A stretch of DNA of 64,000 nucleotides, taken from Mannheimia glucosida. Its GTDB lineage: Bacteria > Pseudomonadota > Gammaproteobacteria > Enterobacterales > Pasteurellaceae. The notes under the pieces are model-generated. The model was not told the DNA's origin, made no database searches, and saw only the letters and a list, made by a program, of their open reading frames with translations. The stretch lies in the NCBI RefSeq assembly GCF_046267875.1, contig NZ_CP176502.1:620001-684000 (forward strand), written 5' to 3'. Below are positions 41,313 to 49,943 of the stretch, piece after piece (position 1 is the stretch's first letter; each line of letters starts with the position of its first letter). A program made the translations under genes and the position numbers.

Positions 41313-41684
41313 ATGATCCAAGAACAGACTATGCTGGACGTTGCTGATAACTCAGGGGCTCGTAGCGTAATGTGTATCAAGGTTCTAGGTGGATCGCACC
41401 GTCGTTACGCTGCTATTGGCGATATCATTAAAGTTACTGTAAAAGAAGCAATTCCACGCGGTAAAGTTAAAAAAGGTGATGTGTTAAAAGCAGTTGTTGT
41501 GCGCACCAAGAAGGGTGTTCGTCGCCCAGATGGCGCAGTTATTCGTTTCGATGGCAATGCTTGTGTAATTTTAAACAATAACACTGAGCAACCAATCGGT
41601 ACTCGTATTTTTGGACCGGTGACTCGTGAACTTCGTTCTGAGAAGTTTATGAAAATCATCTCTTTAGCTCCAGAAGTACTATAA
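41313..41684 (+). CDS. rplN: 50S ribosomal protein L14 (uL14)
   Basis: The 123-residue L14 sits at the subunit interface and contacts 16S rRNA helix 14. It begins [20 protein letters not shown], the invariant family start, and ends at [10 protein letters not shown]. First gene of the spc operon; rplX follows after 10 bp. Confidence 0.99.
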
Positions 41685-41694
41685 GGAGAATGTA

Positions 41695-42006
41695 ATGGCT
41701 GCAAAAATCCGTCAAAACGATGAAGTAATTGTTCTTACCGGTAAAGATAAGGGCAAACGTGGTAAGGTAACTAAAGTGTTACCAAATGGTAAAGTTTTTG
41801 TTGAGGGTGTCAACATCATCACTAAACACGAAAAACCAATTCCTGCATTAGGCAAAGCTGGCGGTTTAGTGAAGAAAGAAGCTGCAATCGATGTTTCAAA
41901 CGTTGCAATCTTCAACCCTGAAACCAACAAAGCTGACCGTGTAGGATTTAGATTCGAAGATGGCAAAAAAGTGCGTTTCTTCAAATCTAACGAGAAAACA
42001 ATTTAA
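41695..42006 (+). CDS. rplX: 50S ribosomal protein L24 (uL24)
   Basis: The 103-residue L24 is an early assembly protein of the large subunit that binds the 5' end of 23S rRNA. Its KOW motif is visible in VIVLTGKDKGKRGKVTKV. Second gene of the spc operon; 17 bp precede the rplE start. Confidence 0.99.
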   Translation: MAAKIRQNDEVIVLTGKDKGKRGKVTKVLPNGKVFVEGVNIITKHEKPIPALGKAGGLVKKEAAIDVSNVAIFNPETNKADRVGFRFEDGKKVRFFKSNEKTI

Positions 42007-42023
42007 TTAACTGGAGTAATGTG

Positions 42024-42563
42024 ATGGCGAAACTGCATGATTACTACAGAGATACAGTAGTTAATGAATTAAAAGCAAAATTCAACTACTCATCTGTCAT
42101 GCAAGTCCCACGAATCGAAAAGATTACCCTTAACATGGGTGTGGGTGAAGCATTGACCGACAAAAAACTGTTAGATAACGCAGTAGCGGATTTAGCAGCA
42201 ATCAGCGGTCAAAAACCTTTAGTAACCAAAGCTCGCAAATCTGTTGCAGGCTTTAAAATCCGTCAAGGGTATCCAATCGGTTGCAAAGTAACCCTACGTG
42301 GTGAACGTATGTGGGAATTCTTTGAAAGATTGATTACTATCGCTGTTCCACGTATCCGTGACTTCCGCGGTTTAAACGCTAAGTCATTCGATGGTCGTGG
42401 TAATTACAGTATGGGTGTTCGTGAACAAATCATTTTCCCTGAAATCGACTATGATAAAGTAGATCGTGTTCGTGGTTTAGATATTACTATCACCACCTCA
42501 GCGAAAACTGATGAAGAAGGTCAAGCTTTATTAGCGGCTTTCAATTTCCCATTCCGTAAATAA
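42024..42563 (+). CDS. rplE: 50S ribosomal protein L5 (uL5)
   Basis: The 179-residue L5 binds 5S rRNA in the central protuberance. It starts MAKLHDYYRDTVVNELKAKF; a GTG one codon upstream also opens the frame but ATG 42024 is the family start and GGAG lies before it. In E. coli the rplE leader is the S8 repressor target of this operon; that structure was not analysed here. Confidence 0.98.
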   Translation: MAKLHDYYRDTVVNELKAKFNYSSVMQVPRIEKITLNMGVGEALTDKKLLDNAVADLAAISGQKPLVTKARKSVAGFKIRQGYPIGCKVTLRGERMWEFFERLITIAVPRIRDFRGLNAKSFDGRGNYSMGVREQIIFPEIDYDKVDRVRGLDITITTSAKTDEEGQALLAAFNFPFRK

Positions 42564-42574
42564 GGTAGGTTATC

Positions 42575-42880
42575 GTGGCAAAACAATCAATGATCGCACG
42601 TGATGTAAAACGTGCTAAATTAGCTGATAAATTCTACGCAAAACGTGAAGAATTAAAGAAAATCATCTCTGATGTAAATGCATCTGATGAAGAGCGTTGG
42701 GACGCAGTGTTGAAGTTACAAACACTTCCACGTGACTCTAGCCCAATCCGTCAGCGTAATCGTTGCCGCCAAACTGGTCGTCCACATGGCGTACTTCGTA
42801 AGTTTGGTTTAAGCCGTATTAAGGTTCGTGAAGCTGCTATGCGCGGTGAAATTCCGGGTCTTAAGAAAGCAAGCTGGTAA
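42575..42880 (+). CDS. rpsN: 30S ribosomal protein S14 (uS14), zinc-free type
   Basis: The 101-residue S14 is the long form lacking the zinc-ribbon cysteine pairs (RQRNRCRQTGRPHGVLRKFGLSR). It starts with GTG at 42575, preceded by AAGGTAGG, and assembles late in the 30S head. Fourth gene of spc. Confidence 0.98.
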   Translation: MAKQSMIARDVKRAKLADKFYAKREELKKIISDVNASDEERWDAVLKLQTLPRDSSPIRQRNRCRQTGRPHGVLRKFGLSRIKVREAAMRGEIPGLKKASW

Positions 42881-42916
42881 TAACCTCTTTTAATTTGGAA
42901 TCATGGGAGTAAATAC

Positions 42917-43309
42917 ATGAGCATGCAAGATCCAATCGCAGATATGCTGACCCGTATTCGTAACGGTCAAGCTGCGAATAAAGTTGCAATCAGTATGCCT
43001 TCATCTAAGTTAAAAGTTGCTATTGCAAATGTTTTAGCTGAAGAAGGTTATATCGAAAGCGTTAAAGTTGTTGAAGGTGTGAAACCTGAACTGGAAATTA
43101 CTTTAAAATATTTCCAAAACAAACCAGTTGTAGAAAGTATTCAACGTGTGAGCCGTCCTGGTTTACGTATTTATAAACGTAAAGATGAGTTACCAAAAGT
43201 AATGGGTGGTTTAGGTATTGCAGTTGTTTCTACATCTAAAGGTGTAATGACCGACCGTGCTGCGCGTCAAGCAGGCCTCGGCGGTGAAATTATCTGTTAC
43301 GTAGCATAA
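42917..43309 (+). CDS. rpsH: 30S ribosomal protein S8 (uS8)
   Basis: The 130-residue S8 is a primary 16S rRNA binder and, in E. coli, the translational repressor of the spc operon. It begins MSMQDPIADMLTRIRNGQ and ends with GGEIICYVA. Confidence 0.99.
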   Translation: MSMQDPIADMLTRIRNGQAANKVAISMPSSKLKVAIANVLAEEGYIESVKVVEGVKPELEITLKYFQNKPVVESIQRVSRPGLRIYKRKDELPKVMGGLGIAVVSTSKGVMTDRAARQAGLGGEIICYVA

Positions 43310-43325
43310 TAGAGAGGTAGGAAAA

Positions 43326-43859
43326 ATGTCTCGTGTTGCAAAAGCACCTGTTAATATTCCTGCCGGTGTTGAGGTAAAACTTAACGGTCAGCTATTAACA
43401 GTTAAAGGTAAAAACGGCGAGTTATCTCGTGAAATTCACAATGCAGTTGAAGTAAAACAAGAAGCAGATGCATTAACTTTCGCTCCACGTGAAGGTATCG
43501 CTAATGCAGATGCTCAAGCAGGTACTGCTCGTGCACTAGTAAATAATATGGTGATCGGGGTTACTGAAGGCTTTACTAAGAAATTGCAATTAGTGGGTGT
43601 TGGTTATAGAGCACAAATGAAAGGCAATGCTGTTGCTTTAAGTTTAGGTTTCTCTCACCCAGTAGAACACACGTTGCCAGCAGGCGTAACTGGTGAATGT
43701 CCATCACAAACAGAAATTATTCTGAAAAGTGCTGACAAACAGTTAATTGGTCAAGTGGCAGCAGATATTCGTGCATATCGCAAACCTGAACCTTATAAAG
43801 GTAAAGGTGTACGTTACTCTGATGAAGTAGTGCGTACAAAAGAAGCGAAGAAAAAGTAA
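43326..43859 (+). CDS. rplF: 50S ribosomal protein L6 (uL6)
   Basis: The 177-residue L6 binds 23S rRNA near the sarcin-ricin loop. Two L6 repeats are visible; the signature PEPYKGKGVRY is near the C-terminus. 14 bp precede rplR. Confidence 0.99.
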   Translation: MSRVAKAPVNIPAGVEVKLNGQLLTVKGKNGELSREIHNAVEVKQEADALTFAPREGIANADAQAGTARALVNNMVIGVTEGFTKKLQLVGVGYRAQMKGNAVALSLGFSHPVEHTLPAGVTGECPSQTEIILKSADKQLIGQVAADIRAYRKPEPYKGKGVRYSDEVVRTKEAKKK

Positions 43860-43873
43860 AGTAAGGTAACACT

Positions 43874-44227
43874 ATGGATAAGAAAGTAGCTCGTATCCGT
43901 CGTGCAAGCCGTGCACGTCATTTAATGAGAGAGCAAGGTGCAACACGTTTAGTTGTGCATCGCACACCTCGCCATATCTATGCGCAGGTGATTGCACCTA
44001 ATGGCTCAGAAGTACTAGCAGCAGCTTCAACTGTTGAAAAAGTAATTAAAGAGCAAGTTAAATATACCGGCAATAAAGAAGCCGCAGCAGTAGTGGGTAA
44101 AATCGTTGCTGAGCGTGCAATTGCCAAAGGTATTAAAGCGGTTGCTTTTGACCGTTCTGGTTTTAAATACCACGGTCGTGTGCAATCATTAGCAGATGCT
44201 GCTCGTGAAGCTGGTCTACAGTTCTAA
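43874..44227 (+). CDS. rplR: 50S ribosomal protein L18 (uL18)
   Basis: The 117-residue L18 binds 5S rRNA with L5. It has a basic N-terminus (MDKKVARIRRASRARHLMRE) and the C-terminal FDRSGFKYHGRVQSLADAAREAGL. Confidence 0.99.
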   Translation: MDKKVARIRRASRARHLMREQGATRLVVHRTPRHIYAQVIAPNGSEVLAAASTVEKVIKEQVKYTGNKEAAAVVGKIVAERAIAKGIKAVAFDRSGFKYHGRVQSLADAAREAGLQF

Positions 44228-44241
44228 TAGAGGAATTTGAG

Positions 44242-44742
44242 ATGTCAAACATCGAAAAACAAGCTGGTGAACTGCAGGAAAAGCTAATCGCGGTTAACCG
44301 TGTTTCAAAAACCGTAAAAGGTGGTCGTATTATGAGTTTCACTGCTTTAACAGTAGTGGGCGATGGTAACGGTCGTGTAGGTTTTGGTTACGGTAAAGCA
44401 CGTGAAGTTCCAGCAGCAATCCAAAAAGCGATGGAAAAAGCTCGTCGCAATATGATCAATGTAGCTTTAAATGAAGGTACATTACAACATCCAGTTAAAG
44501 GTTCACATACAGGTTCACGCGTATTTATGCAACCAGCAAGCGAAGGTACAGGTATCATCGCTGGTGGTGCAATGCGTGCAGTATTAGAAGTTGCGGGTGT
44601 TCGTAACGTTCTTTCTAAAGCGTATGGTTCAACTAACCCAATTAACGTTGTTCGTGCAACAATCGATGCACTTGAGAACATGAAATCACCTGAAATGGTT
44701 GCTGCAAAACGTGGCAAAACAGTTGAAGAAATTTTGGGGTAA
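44242..44742 (+). CDS. rpsE: 30S ribosomal protein S5 (uS5)
   Basis: The 166-residue S5 lines the mRNA entry and contributes to decoding accuracy. The S5 double-stranded RNA-binding domain is visible (VNRVSKTVKGGRIMSFTALT), with GFGYGKAREVPAAI following. rpmD begins 6 bp later. Confidence 0.99.
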   Translation: MSNIEKQAGELQEKLIAVNRVSKTVKGGRIMSFTALTVVGDGNGRVGFGYGKAREVPAAIQKAMEKARRNMINVALNEGTLQHPVKGSHTGSRVFMQPASEGTGIIAGGAMRAVLEVAGVRNVLSKAYGSTNPINVVRATIDALENMKSPEMVAAKRGKTVEEILG

Positions 44743-44748
44743 TTGGAT

Positions 44749-44925
44749 ATGGCAAAAATTAAAGTAACTCAAACTCGTAGCTCTATCGCTCGTTTACCGA
44801 AACATAAAGCAACGTTAAAAGGCTTAGGTCTTCGTCATATTCGTCATACTGTAGAACTTGAAGATACACCAGCAGTGCGTGGTATGATCAATCAAGTGTC
44901 TTATATGGTTAAAGTAGAGGAGTAA
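44749..44925 (+). CDS. rpmD: 50S ribosomal protein L30 (uL30)
   Basis: The 58-residue L30 begins MAKIKVTQTRSSIARLPKHK. ATG 44749 is chosen; two in-frame codons further upstream (TTG 44743) are not the family start. rplO follows after 4 bp. Confidence 0.98.
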   Translation: MAKIKVTQTRSSIARLPKHKATLKGLGLRHIRHTVELEDTPAVRGMINQVSYMVKVEE

Positions 44926-44929
44926 TAGA

Positions 44930-45364
44930 ATGCGTTTAAATTCTCTTTCTCCAGCTGAAGGTGCTAAGCACAGTGCAAAACGTCTAGGTCGTGGTATTGG
45001 TTCTGGTTTAGGTAAAACTGGTGGACGTGGTCATAAAGGTCAAAAATCTCGTACAGGCGGCGGTGTTCGTCGTGGTTTCGAGGGTGGTCAAATGCCTTTA
45101 TATCGCCGTTTACCAAAATTTGGTTTTACTTCATTAAAATCATTCCATGTGGCTGAAATTCGTTTAAACGACTTAGCTAAAGTAGATGGCAACGAAGTAA
45201 CTTTAGAGACATTAAAAGCAGCAAACGTCATTACTAAAGATATTTTATCTGCTAAAGTAATTTTAGCGGGTAAAATTGAAAAAGCAGTTGTGGTGAAAGG
45301 CTTACGTGTAACTAAAGGCGCTAAAGCTGCTATTGAAGCTGCTGGCGGTTCTATCGAGGAATAA
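44930..45364 (+). CDS. rplO: 50S ribosomal protein L15 (uL15)
   Basis: The 144-residue L15 is a late assembly protein of the 50S. Its Gly/Arg-rich N-terminal extension (GRGIGSGLGKTGGRGHKGQK) is typical. secY starts 2 bp after the stop, so translation is probably coupled. Confidence 0.99.
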   Translation: MRLNSLSPAEGAKHSAKRLGRGIGSGLGKTGGRGHKGQKSRTGGGVRRGFEGGQMPLYRRLPKFGFTSLKSFHVAEIRLNDLAKVDGNEVTLETLKAANVITKDILSAKVILAGKIEKAVVVKGLRVTKGAKAAIEAAGGSIEE

Positions 45365-45366
45365 AG

Positions 45367-46686
45367 ATGGCAAAGCAACCAGGGTACCAAGGTAGTACAC
45401 AAAAAGGGACTGGCGAGCTTAAATCAAGACTATTGTTTGTTTTAGGTGCGTTAATCGTTTTCCGTATCGGTTCTTTTATACCTGTTCCTGGCATTGATGC
45501 TTCTGTATTATCCGAATTAATTCGACAACAGCAAGGCACCATCATTGATATGTTTAATATGTTCTCTGGTGGTGCTTTAAGCCGTGCATCTATATTTGCA
45601 CTAGGTATTATGCCTTATATTTCAGCGTCAATTATTATCCAATTATTGACAGCGATTCACCCACCTCTAGCTGAATTAAAGAAAGAAGGTGAAGCAGGTC
45701 GTCGGAAAATCAGTAAATATACACGCTATGGCACACTGTTATTAGCATTTATTCAATCTATTGGTATTTCACTAGCCCTACCGAATATGGTACATGGATT
45801 AGTTCCTAATCCAAGTATATTATTCTATGTAACTTCTGTAGTAAGCTTAGTGACGGGAACAATGTTCCTAATGTGGCTAGGCGAACAAATCACTGAGCGT
45901 GGTATCGGAAACGGTATCTCATTGATTATTTTTGCAGGTATTGTTGCAGATCTTCCAGCAACGATAGGGCAGACAATTGAACAAGCCCGTCAAGGCGAGT
46001 TATCATTTATCGTCTTACTACTAGTTGCAATAATTGCATTTGCAGTAACTTATTTTGTTGTTTTTGTTGAACGTGGACAAAGAAGAATAGTTGTAAACTA
46101 TGCAAGTCGCCAACAAGGTCGAATGATGGCGCCTGCAAGAACTTCTCACTTACCATTAAAAGTGAATATGGCAGGGGTAATACCGGCAATTTTTGCTTCA
46201 AGTATTATTTTATTCCCGGCAAGTATTACTCAATGGTTTGGTCAAAGCGAAGGATTTGAGTGGTTATTTAACCTTTCACAACTATTACAGCCAGGTCAAC
46301 CACTGTATGTTGTATTATTCACAATGGCAGTGATTTTCTTTGCTTTCTTTTATACAGGAATGCAGTATAATCCTCGTGATACAGCGGATAATCTTAAGAA
46401 ATCAGGTGCGTTTGTACCAGGTTACCGACCAGGCGAACAAACATCTCGTTATATCGATAAAGTAATGACACGTTTAACCTTAATTGGTGCGTTATATATT
46501 GCTTTTGTTTGTTTGGTTCCTTACATCATTACGTCGTTATGGAAGGTGCCATTCCAATTAGGTGGTACATCATTATTGATTGTAGTGGTTGTTATTATGG
46601 ATTTCATCGCACAGGTTCAGAGTCATTTAATGTCTCAACAATATGATTCTGTGTTGAAGAAAGCTAACTTAAAAGGTCTAAATTAA
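45367..46686 (+). CDS. secY: Preprotein translocase subunit SecY
   Basis: SecY forms the protein-conducting channel of SecYEG. The 439-residue protein has ten hydrophobic helices, with the plug region GGALSRASIFALGIMPYISAS and the cytosolic loops used by SecA and ribosomes (about 245-265 and 340-370, with GYRPGEQT). It is embedded in the spc operon after rplO, its conserved place. Confidence 0.99.
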   Translation: MAKQPGYQGSTQKGTGELKSRLLFVLGALIVFRIGSFIPVPGIDASVLSELIRQQQGTIIDMFNMFSGGALSRASIFALGIMPYISASIIIQLLTAIHPPLAELKKEGEAGRRKISKYTRYGTLLLAFIQSIGISLALPNMVHGLVPNPSILFYVTSVVSLVTGTMFLMWLGEQITERGIGNGISLIIFAGIVADLPATIGQTIEQARQGELSFIVLLLVAIIAFAVTYFVVFVERGQRRIVVNYASRQQGRMMAPARTSHLPLKVNMAGVIPAIFASSIILFPASITQWFGQSEGFEWLFNLSQLLQPGQPLYVVLFTMAVIFFAFFYTGMQYNPRDTADNLKKSGAFVPGYRPGEQTSRYIDKVMTRLTLIGALYIAFVCLVPYIITSLWKVPFQLGGTSLLIVVVVIMDFIAQVQSHLMSQQYDSVLKKANLKGLN

Positions 46687-46710
46687 TAGGCCGTTAATAA
46701 AGGATAAGCA

Positions 46711-46824
46711 ATGAAAGTTCGTGCTTCAGTAAAAAGAATGTGCCGTAATTGTAAAGTAATCAAACGTGAAGGTGTGGTTCGTGTAATTTGTAGCGATCCT
46801 AAACACAAACAACGTCAAGGTTAA
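46711..46824 (+). CDS. rpmJ: 50S ribosomal protein L36 (bL36), zinc-binding form
   Basis: This 37-residue gene is short but certain: MKVRASVKRMCRNCKVIKRE with the zinc ligands C11, C14, C27 and H32. It ends the spc operon in its standard place after secY, with AAAGGA in front of the ATG. Confidence 0.97.
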   Translation: MKVRASVKRMCRNCKVIKREGVVRVICSDPKHKQRQG

Positions 46825-46833
46825 TTTACGCAT

Positions 46834-46964
46834 ATTTCTTGCAAAGAACCCGCTGAGCAGTTATACTGCTCAGCTCATTCGTCCTGATATACTGTTTGAG
46901 TATCCTGAAACGGGCTTTTCAAGATCAGTATATCAATAAACTTAAATAATAGGAGTGCATAGTG
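46834..46964 (+). promoter_or_regulatory. Alpha operon leader (S4-binding regulatory RNA)
   Basis: The stretch keeps the landmarks of the E. coli alpha-operon leader: TTGCAAAG at the 5' side, a strong hairpin (GCTGAGCAG/CTGCTCAGC), TTTGAGTATCCTGAAACGGG with TTTTCA, and AGGAGTGCATAGTGGCCCG across the GTG start of rpsM. In E. coli this folds as a pseudoknot bound by S4 to repress translation. Confidence 0.88.
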
Positions 46965-47318
46965 GCCCGTATTGCAGGCATTAACATTCCTGATCAAAAA
47001 CACACTGTAATCGCATTAACTGCAATTTACGGTATCGGTAAAACTCGTGCAAAAGCCATCTGTGCTGCAGCGGGTATTGCTGAAGATGTAAAGATCAGAG
47101 AATTGTCTGAAGAGCAGATTGAAAAACTGCGTGAAGAAGTTGGTAAATTTACTGTCGAAGGGGATTTACGTCGTGAAGTAACTTTAAGCATCAAACGTCT
47201 TTTAGACTTAGGTTGCTACCGTGGTTTACGTCATCGTCGTAGTTTACCGGTACGTGGTCAACGTACTAAGACTAATGCGCGTACCCGTAAAGGTCCACGC
47301 AAACCGATCAAAAAATAG
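46962..47318 (+). CDS. rpsM: 30S ribosomal protein S13 (uS13)
   Basis: The 118-residue S13 contacts the P-site tRNA and the 50S (bridge B1). It starts with GTG, as in E. coli, inside the S4-regulated leader. Sequence begins MARIAGINIPDQKHTVIALT and ends in the basic GPRKPIKK tail. Confidence 0.99.
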   Translation: MARIAGINIPDQKHTVIALTAIYGIGKTRAKAICAAAGIAEDVKIRELSEEQIEKLREEVGKFTVEGDLRREVTLSIKRLLDLGCYRGLRHRRSLPVRGQRTKTNARTRKGPRKPIKK

Positions 47319-47334
47319 TCGGAGTAGATAAATA

Positions 47335-47724
47335 ATGGCTAAAACACCAGTTCGCGCACGTAAGCGCGTAAAAAAACAGATTGCAGATGGCGTAGCTCAT
47401 ATCCACGCATCTTTCAATAACACAATCGTTACTATTACTGACCGTCAAGGTAATGCTCTAGCTTGGGCAACTGCAGGTGGTTCAGGTTTCCGTGGTTCTC
47501 GTAAATCGACTCCATTCGCTGCTCAAGTTGCTGCAGAGCGTTGTGCAGAAATGGTTAAAGAGTTTGGTTTAAAGAATTTGGAAGTTATGGTTAAAGGACC
47601 GGGTCCAGGTCGTGAGTCAACAATCCGTGCATTAAATGCAGCAGGTTTCCGTATCACGAATATTACTGATGTGACTCCGATTCCACATAACGGTTGTCGT
47701 CCACCGAAAAAACGTCGTGTTTAA
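47335..47724 (+). CDS. rpsK: 30S ribosomal protein S11 (uS11)
   Basis: The 129-residue S11 lies on the 30S platform near the mRNA exit. It has the family segments VAHIHASFNNTIVTITDRQGN and IPHNGCRPPKKRRV. 28 bp separate it from rpsD. Confidence 0.99.
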   Translation: MAKTPVRARKRVKKQIADGVAHIHASFNNTIVTITDRQGNALAWATAGGSGFRGSRKSTPFAAQVAAERCAEMVKEFGLKNLEVMVKGPGPGRESTIRALNAAGFRITNITDVTPIPHNGCRPPKKRRV

Positions 47725-47752
47725 TTGACGTTAAAAGAATTGGAGAAAGAAA

Positions 47753-48379
47753 ATGGCAAGATATTTGGGTCCTAAGCTCAAGCTAAGCCGTCGTGAAGGT
47801 ACTGATTTATTCTTAAAATCAGGCGTTCGTGCGATTGAATCAAAATGTAGAAATAGACTTGATGTAGCGCCTGGTCAACATGGTGCTCGCAAGCCACGTT
47901 TATCTGACTATGGTAGTCAGTTACGTGAAAAACAAAAAGTTCGCCGTATTTATGGTATCTTAGAGCGTCAATTCCGTAATTATTATACAGAAGCGAACCG
48001 CTTAAAAGGTAATACCGGTGAAAACTTACTAGTATTATTGGAAGGTCGTTTAGATAACGTAGTTTATCGTATGGGTTTTGCAGCAACACGTGCAGAAGCA
48101 CGTCAGCTTGTTAGCCATAAATCAATCGTAGTAAACGGTCGTGTAGTAAACATTCCTTCATTCCAAGTTTCTGTTGATGATGTTGTTGCTGTTCGTGAAA
48201 AATCGAAAAAACAAGCACGTATTAAAGCATCATTAGAATTAGCAACTCAACGTGAAAAACCAACTTGGTTAGAAGTTGATGCAACTAAAATGGAAGGCGT
48301 ATTTAAACGTCGTCCAGAGCGTTCTGATCTATCAGCAGATATTAATGAACATCTGATCGTTGAGCTTTACTCTAAATAA
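47753..48379 (+). CDS. rpsD: 30S ribosomal protein S4 (uS4)
   Basis: The 208-residue S4 initiates 30S assembly and, in E. coli, represses the alpha operon. It starts MARYLGPKLKLSRREGTDLF and has an S4 RNA-binding domain near 96-160 (RLDNVVYRMGFAATRAEARQ). Zinc ligands are absent. Confidence 0.99.
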   Translation: MARYLGPKLKLSRREGTDLFLKSGVRAIESKCRNRLDVAPGQHGARKPRLSDYGSQLREKQKVRRIYGILERQFRNYYTEANRLKGNTGENLLVLLEGRLDNVVYRMGFAATRAEARQLVSHKSIVVNGRVVNIPSFQVSVDDVVAVREKSKKQARIKASLELATQREKPTWLEVDATKMEGVFKRRPERSDLSADINEHLIVELYSK

Positions 48380-48409
48380 TAGTTAGCTTAACCGCAAAGA
48401 GAGGAAAAA

Positions 48410-49399
48410 ATGCAGGGTTCTGTGACAGAATTTTTAAAGCCGCACTTAGTAAATATTGAACAAGTTAGTTCAACTCATGCTAAAGTGACATTAGAGCCGT
48501 TAGAACGTGGTTTTGGCCATACATTAGGTAACGCACTTCGCCGCATTTTACTTTCATCTATGCCGGGTTGTGCAGTTACTGAAGTTGAAATTGATGGTGT
48601 ACTGCATGAGTACAGCAGCAAAGAAGGCGTTCAGGAAGATATTCTTGAGGTATTATTAAACCTTAAAGGTCTAGCGGTAAAAGTGCAAAATAAAGATGAT
48701 ATTATTTTGACACTAAATAAATCTGGAATTGGCCCTGTAACTGCAGCCGACATCACACACGATGGCGATGTAGAAATTGTGAATCCTGATCACGTAATCT
48801 GTCATTTAACAGATAAGAATGCATCAATTAATATGCGCATTCGTGTTCAACGTGGTCGAGGTTATGTTCCTGCATCAGCACGTCTTCATACTCAAAACGA
48901 TGACCGCCCTATCGGTCGTTTATTAGTAGATGCACGTTTTTCACCTGTAGATCGCATTGCTTACAATGTTGAAGCTGCTCGTGTTGAACAACGTACAGAC
49001 TTAGATAAACTTGTTATTGAGATGGAAACTAACGGAACGTTAGATCCTGAAGAAGCTATCCGTCGTGCTGCAACGATTTTAGCAGAACAACTTGCTGCAT
49101 TCGTTGATTTGCGTGATGTTCGTCAACCTGAAGTGAAAGAAGAAAAACCGGAATTTGATCCTATTCTTCTTCGTCCAGTAGATGACCTAGAGCTGACAGT
49201 TCGTTCTGCTAACTGTTTGAAAGCAGAGACAATTCACTATATCGGTGATTTAGTACAACGTACAGAAGTTGAACTTCTTAAAACCCCGAACTTGGGTAAA
49301 AAATCTCTTACAGAGATTAAGGATGTTCTTGCTTCTCGTGGTTTATCACTCGGTATGCGCCTTGAAAACTGGCCACCTGCAAGTATTGCAGAAGACTAG
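48410..49399 (+). CDS. rpoA: RNA polymerase alpha subunit
   Basis: RpoA nucleates RNA polymerase assembly. The 329-residue protein has the N-terminal dimerisation domain (1-235, FGHTLGNALRRILLSSMPG) and the C-terminal domain (about 250-329, RSANCLKAETIHYIGDLVQR) that contacts UP elements and activators such as CRP and FNR, both implied elsewhere in this window. Confidence 0.99.
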   Translation: MQGSVTEFLKPHLVNIEQVSSTHAKVTLEPLERGFGHTLGNALRRILLSSMPGCAVTEVEIDGVLHEYSSKEGVQEDILEVLLNLKGLAVKVQNKDDIILTLNKSGIGPVTAADITHDGDVEIVNPDHVICHLTDKNASINMRIRVQRGRGYVPASARLHTQNDDRPIGRLLVDARFSPVDRIAYNVEAARVEQRTDLDKLVIEMETNGTLDPEEAIRRAATILAEQLAAFVDLRDVRQPEVKEEKPEFDPILLRPVDDLELTVRSANCLKAETIHYIGDLVQRTEVELLKTPNLGKKSLTEIKDVLASRGLSLGMRLENWPPASIAED

Positions 49400-49434
49400 T
49401 TTTTCGGTATAGATTTTCTAAGAAGGAATAGGTT

Positions 49435-49821
49435 ATGCGCCATCGTAAGAGTGGACGTCAATTAAACCGTAACAGCAGCCATCGCCAAGCGATGTTCCGT
49501 AATATGGCAAGTGCGCTTGTTGAACACGAAATCATCAAGACAACTTTACCAAAAGCGAAAGAGTTACGCCGTGTAGTTGAGCCGTTAATTACTTTAGCTA
49601 AAGCAGACAGCGTTGCAAATCGCCGTTTAGCTTTTGCCCGTACACGCAACGTTGATACAGTTGCTAAATTATTCAATGAATTAGGTCCACGTTTTGCACA
49701 ACGTGCGGGTGGTTACACTCGCATTTTAAAATGTGGTTTCCGTGCAGGTGATAATGCTCCAATGGCTTACATTGAGTTAGTGGATCGCCCAGAAGTTGCA
49801 ACTGAAGCAGCTGCGGAATAA
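49435..49821 (+). CDS. rplQ: 50S ribosomal protein L17 (bL17)
   Basis: The 128-residue L17 begins MRHRKSGRQLNRNSSHRQAM and closes the alpha operon. A terminator follows 20 bp after the stop. Confidence 0.99.
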   Translation: MRHRKSGRQLNRNSSHRQAMFRNMASALVEHEIIKTTLPKAKELRRVVEPLITLAKADSVANRRLAFARTRNVDTVAKLFNELGPRFAQRAGGYTRILKCGFRAGDNAPMAYIELVDRPEVATEAAAE

Positions 49822-49841
49822 TCTTAATCAAAATTGAGCTT

Positions 49842-49873
49842 AAAACCCTGGTAGAAATACCGGGGTTTTATTC
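49842..49873 (+). terminator. Terminator of the alpha operon
   Basis: AAAACCCTGGTA pairs with TACCGGGGTTTT around GAAA, with a T-rich tail. One G-T or mismatch pair lies in the stem. Confidence 0.85.
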
Positions 49874-49943
49874 TTTTATTCGTTTTGATCAAAAAATAAT
49901 TTTATTTTATAGTTACTTTTGAAAGTGGGTACTGGAGGAAGTA

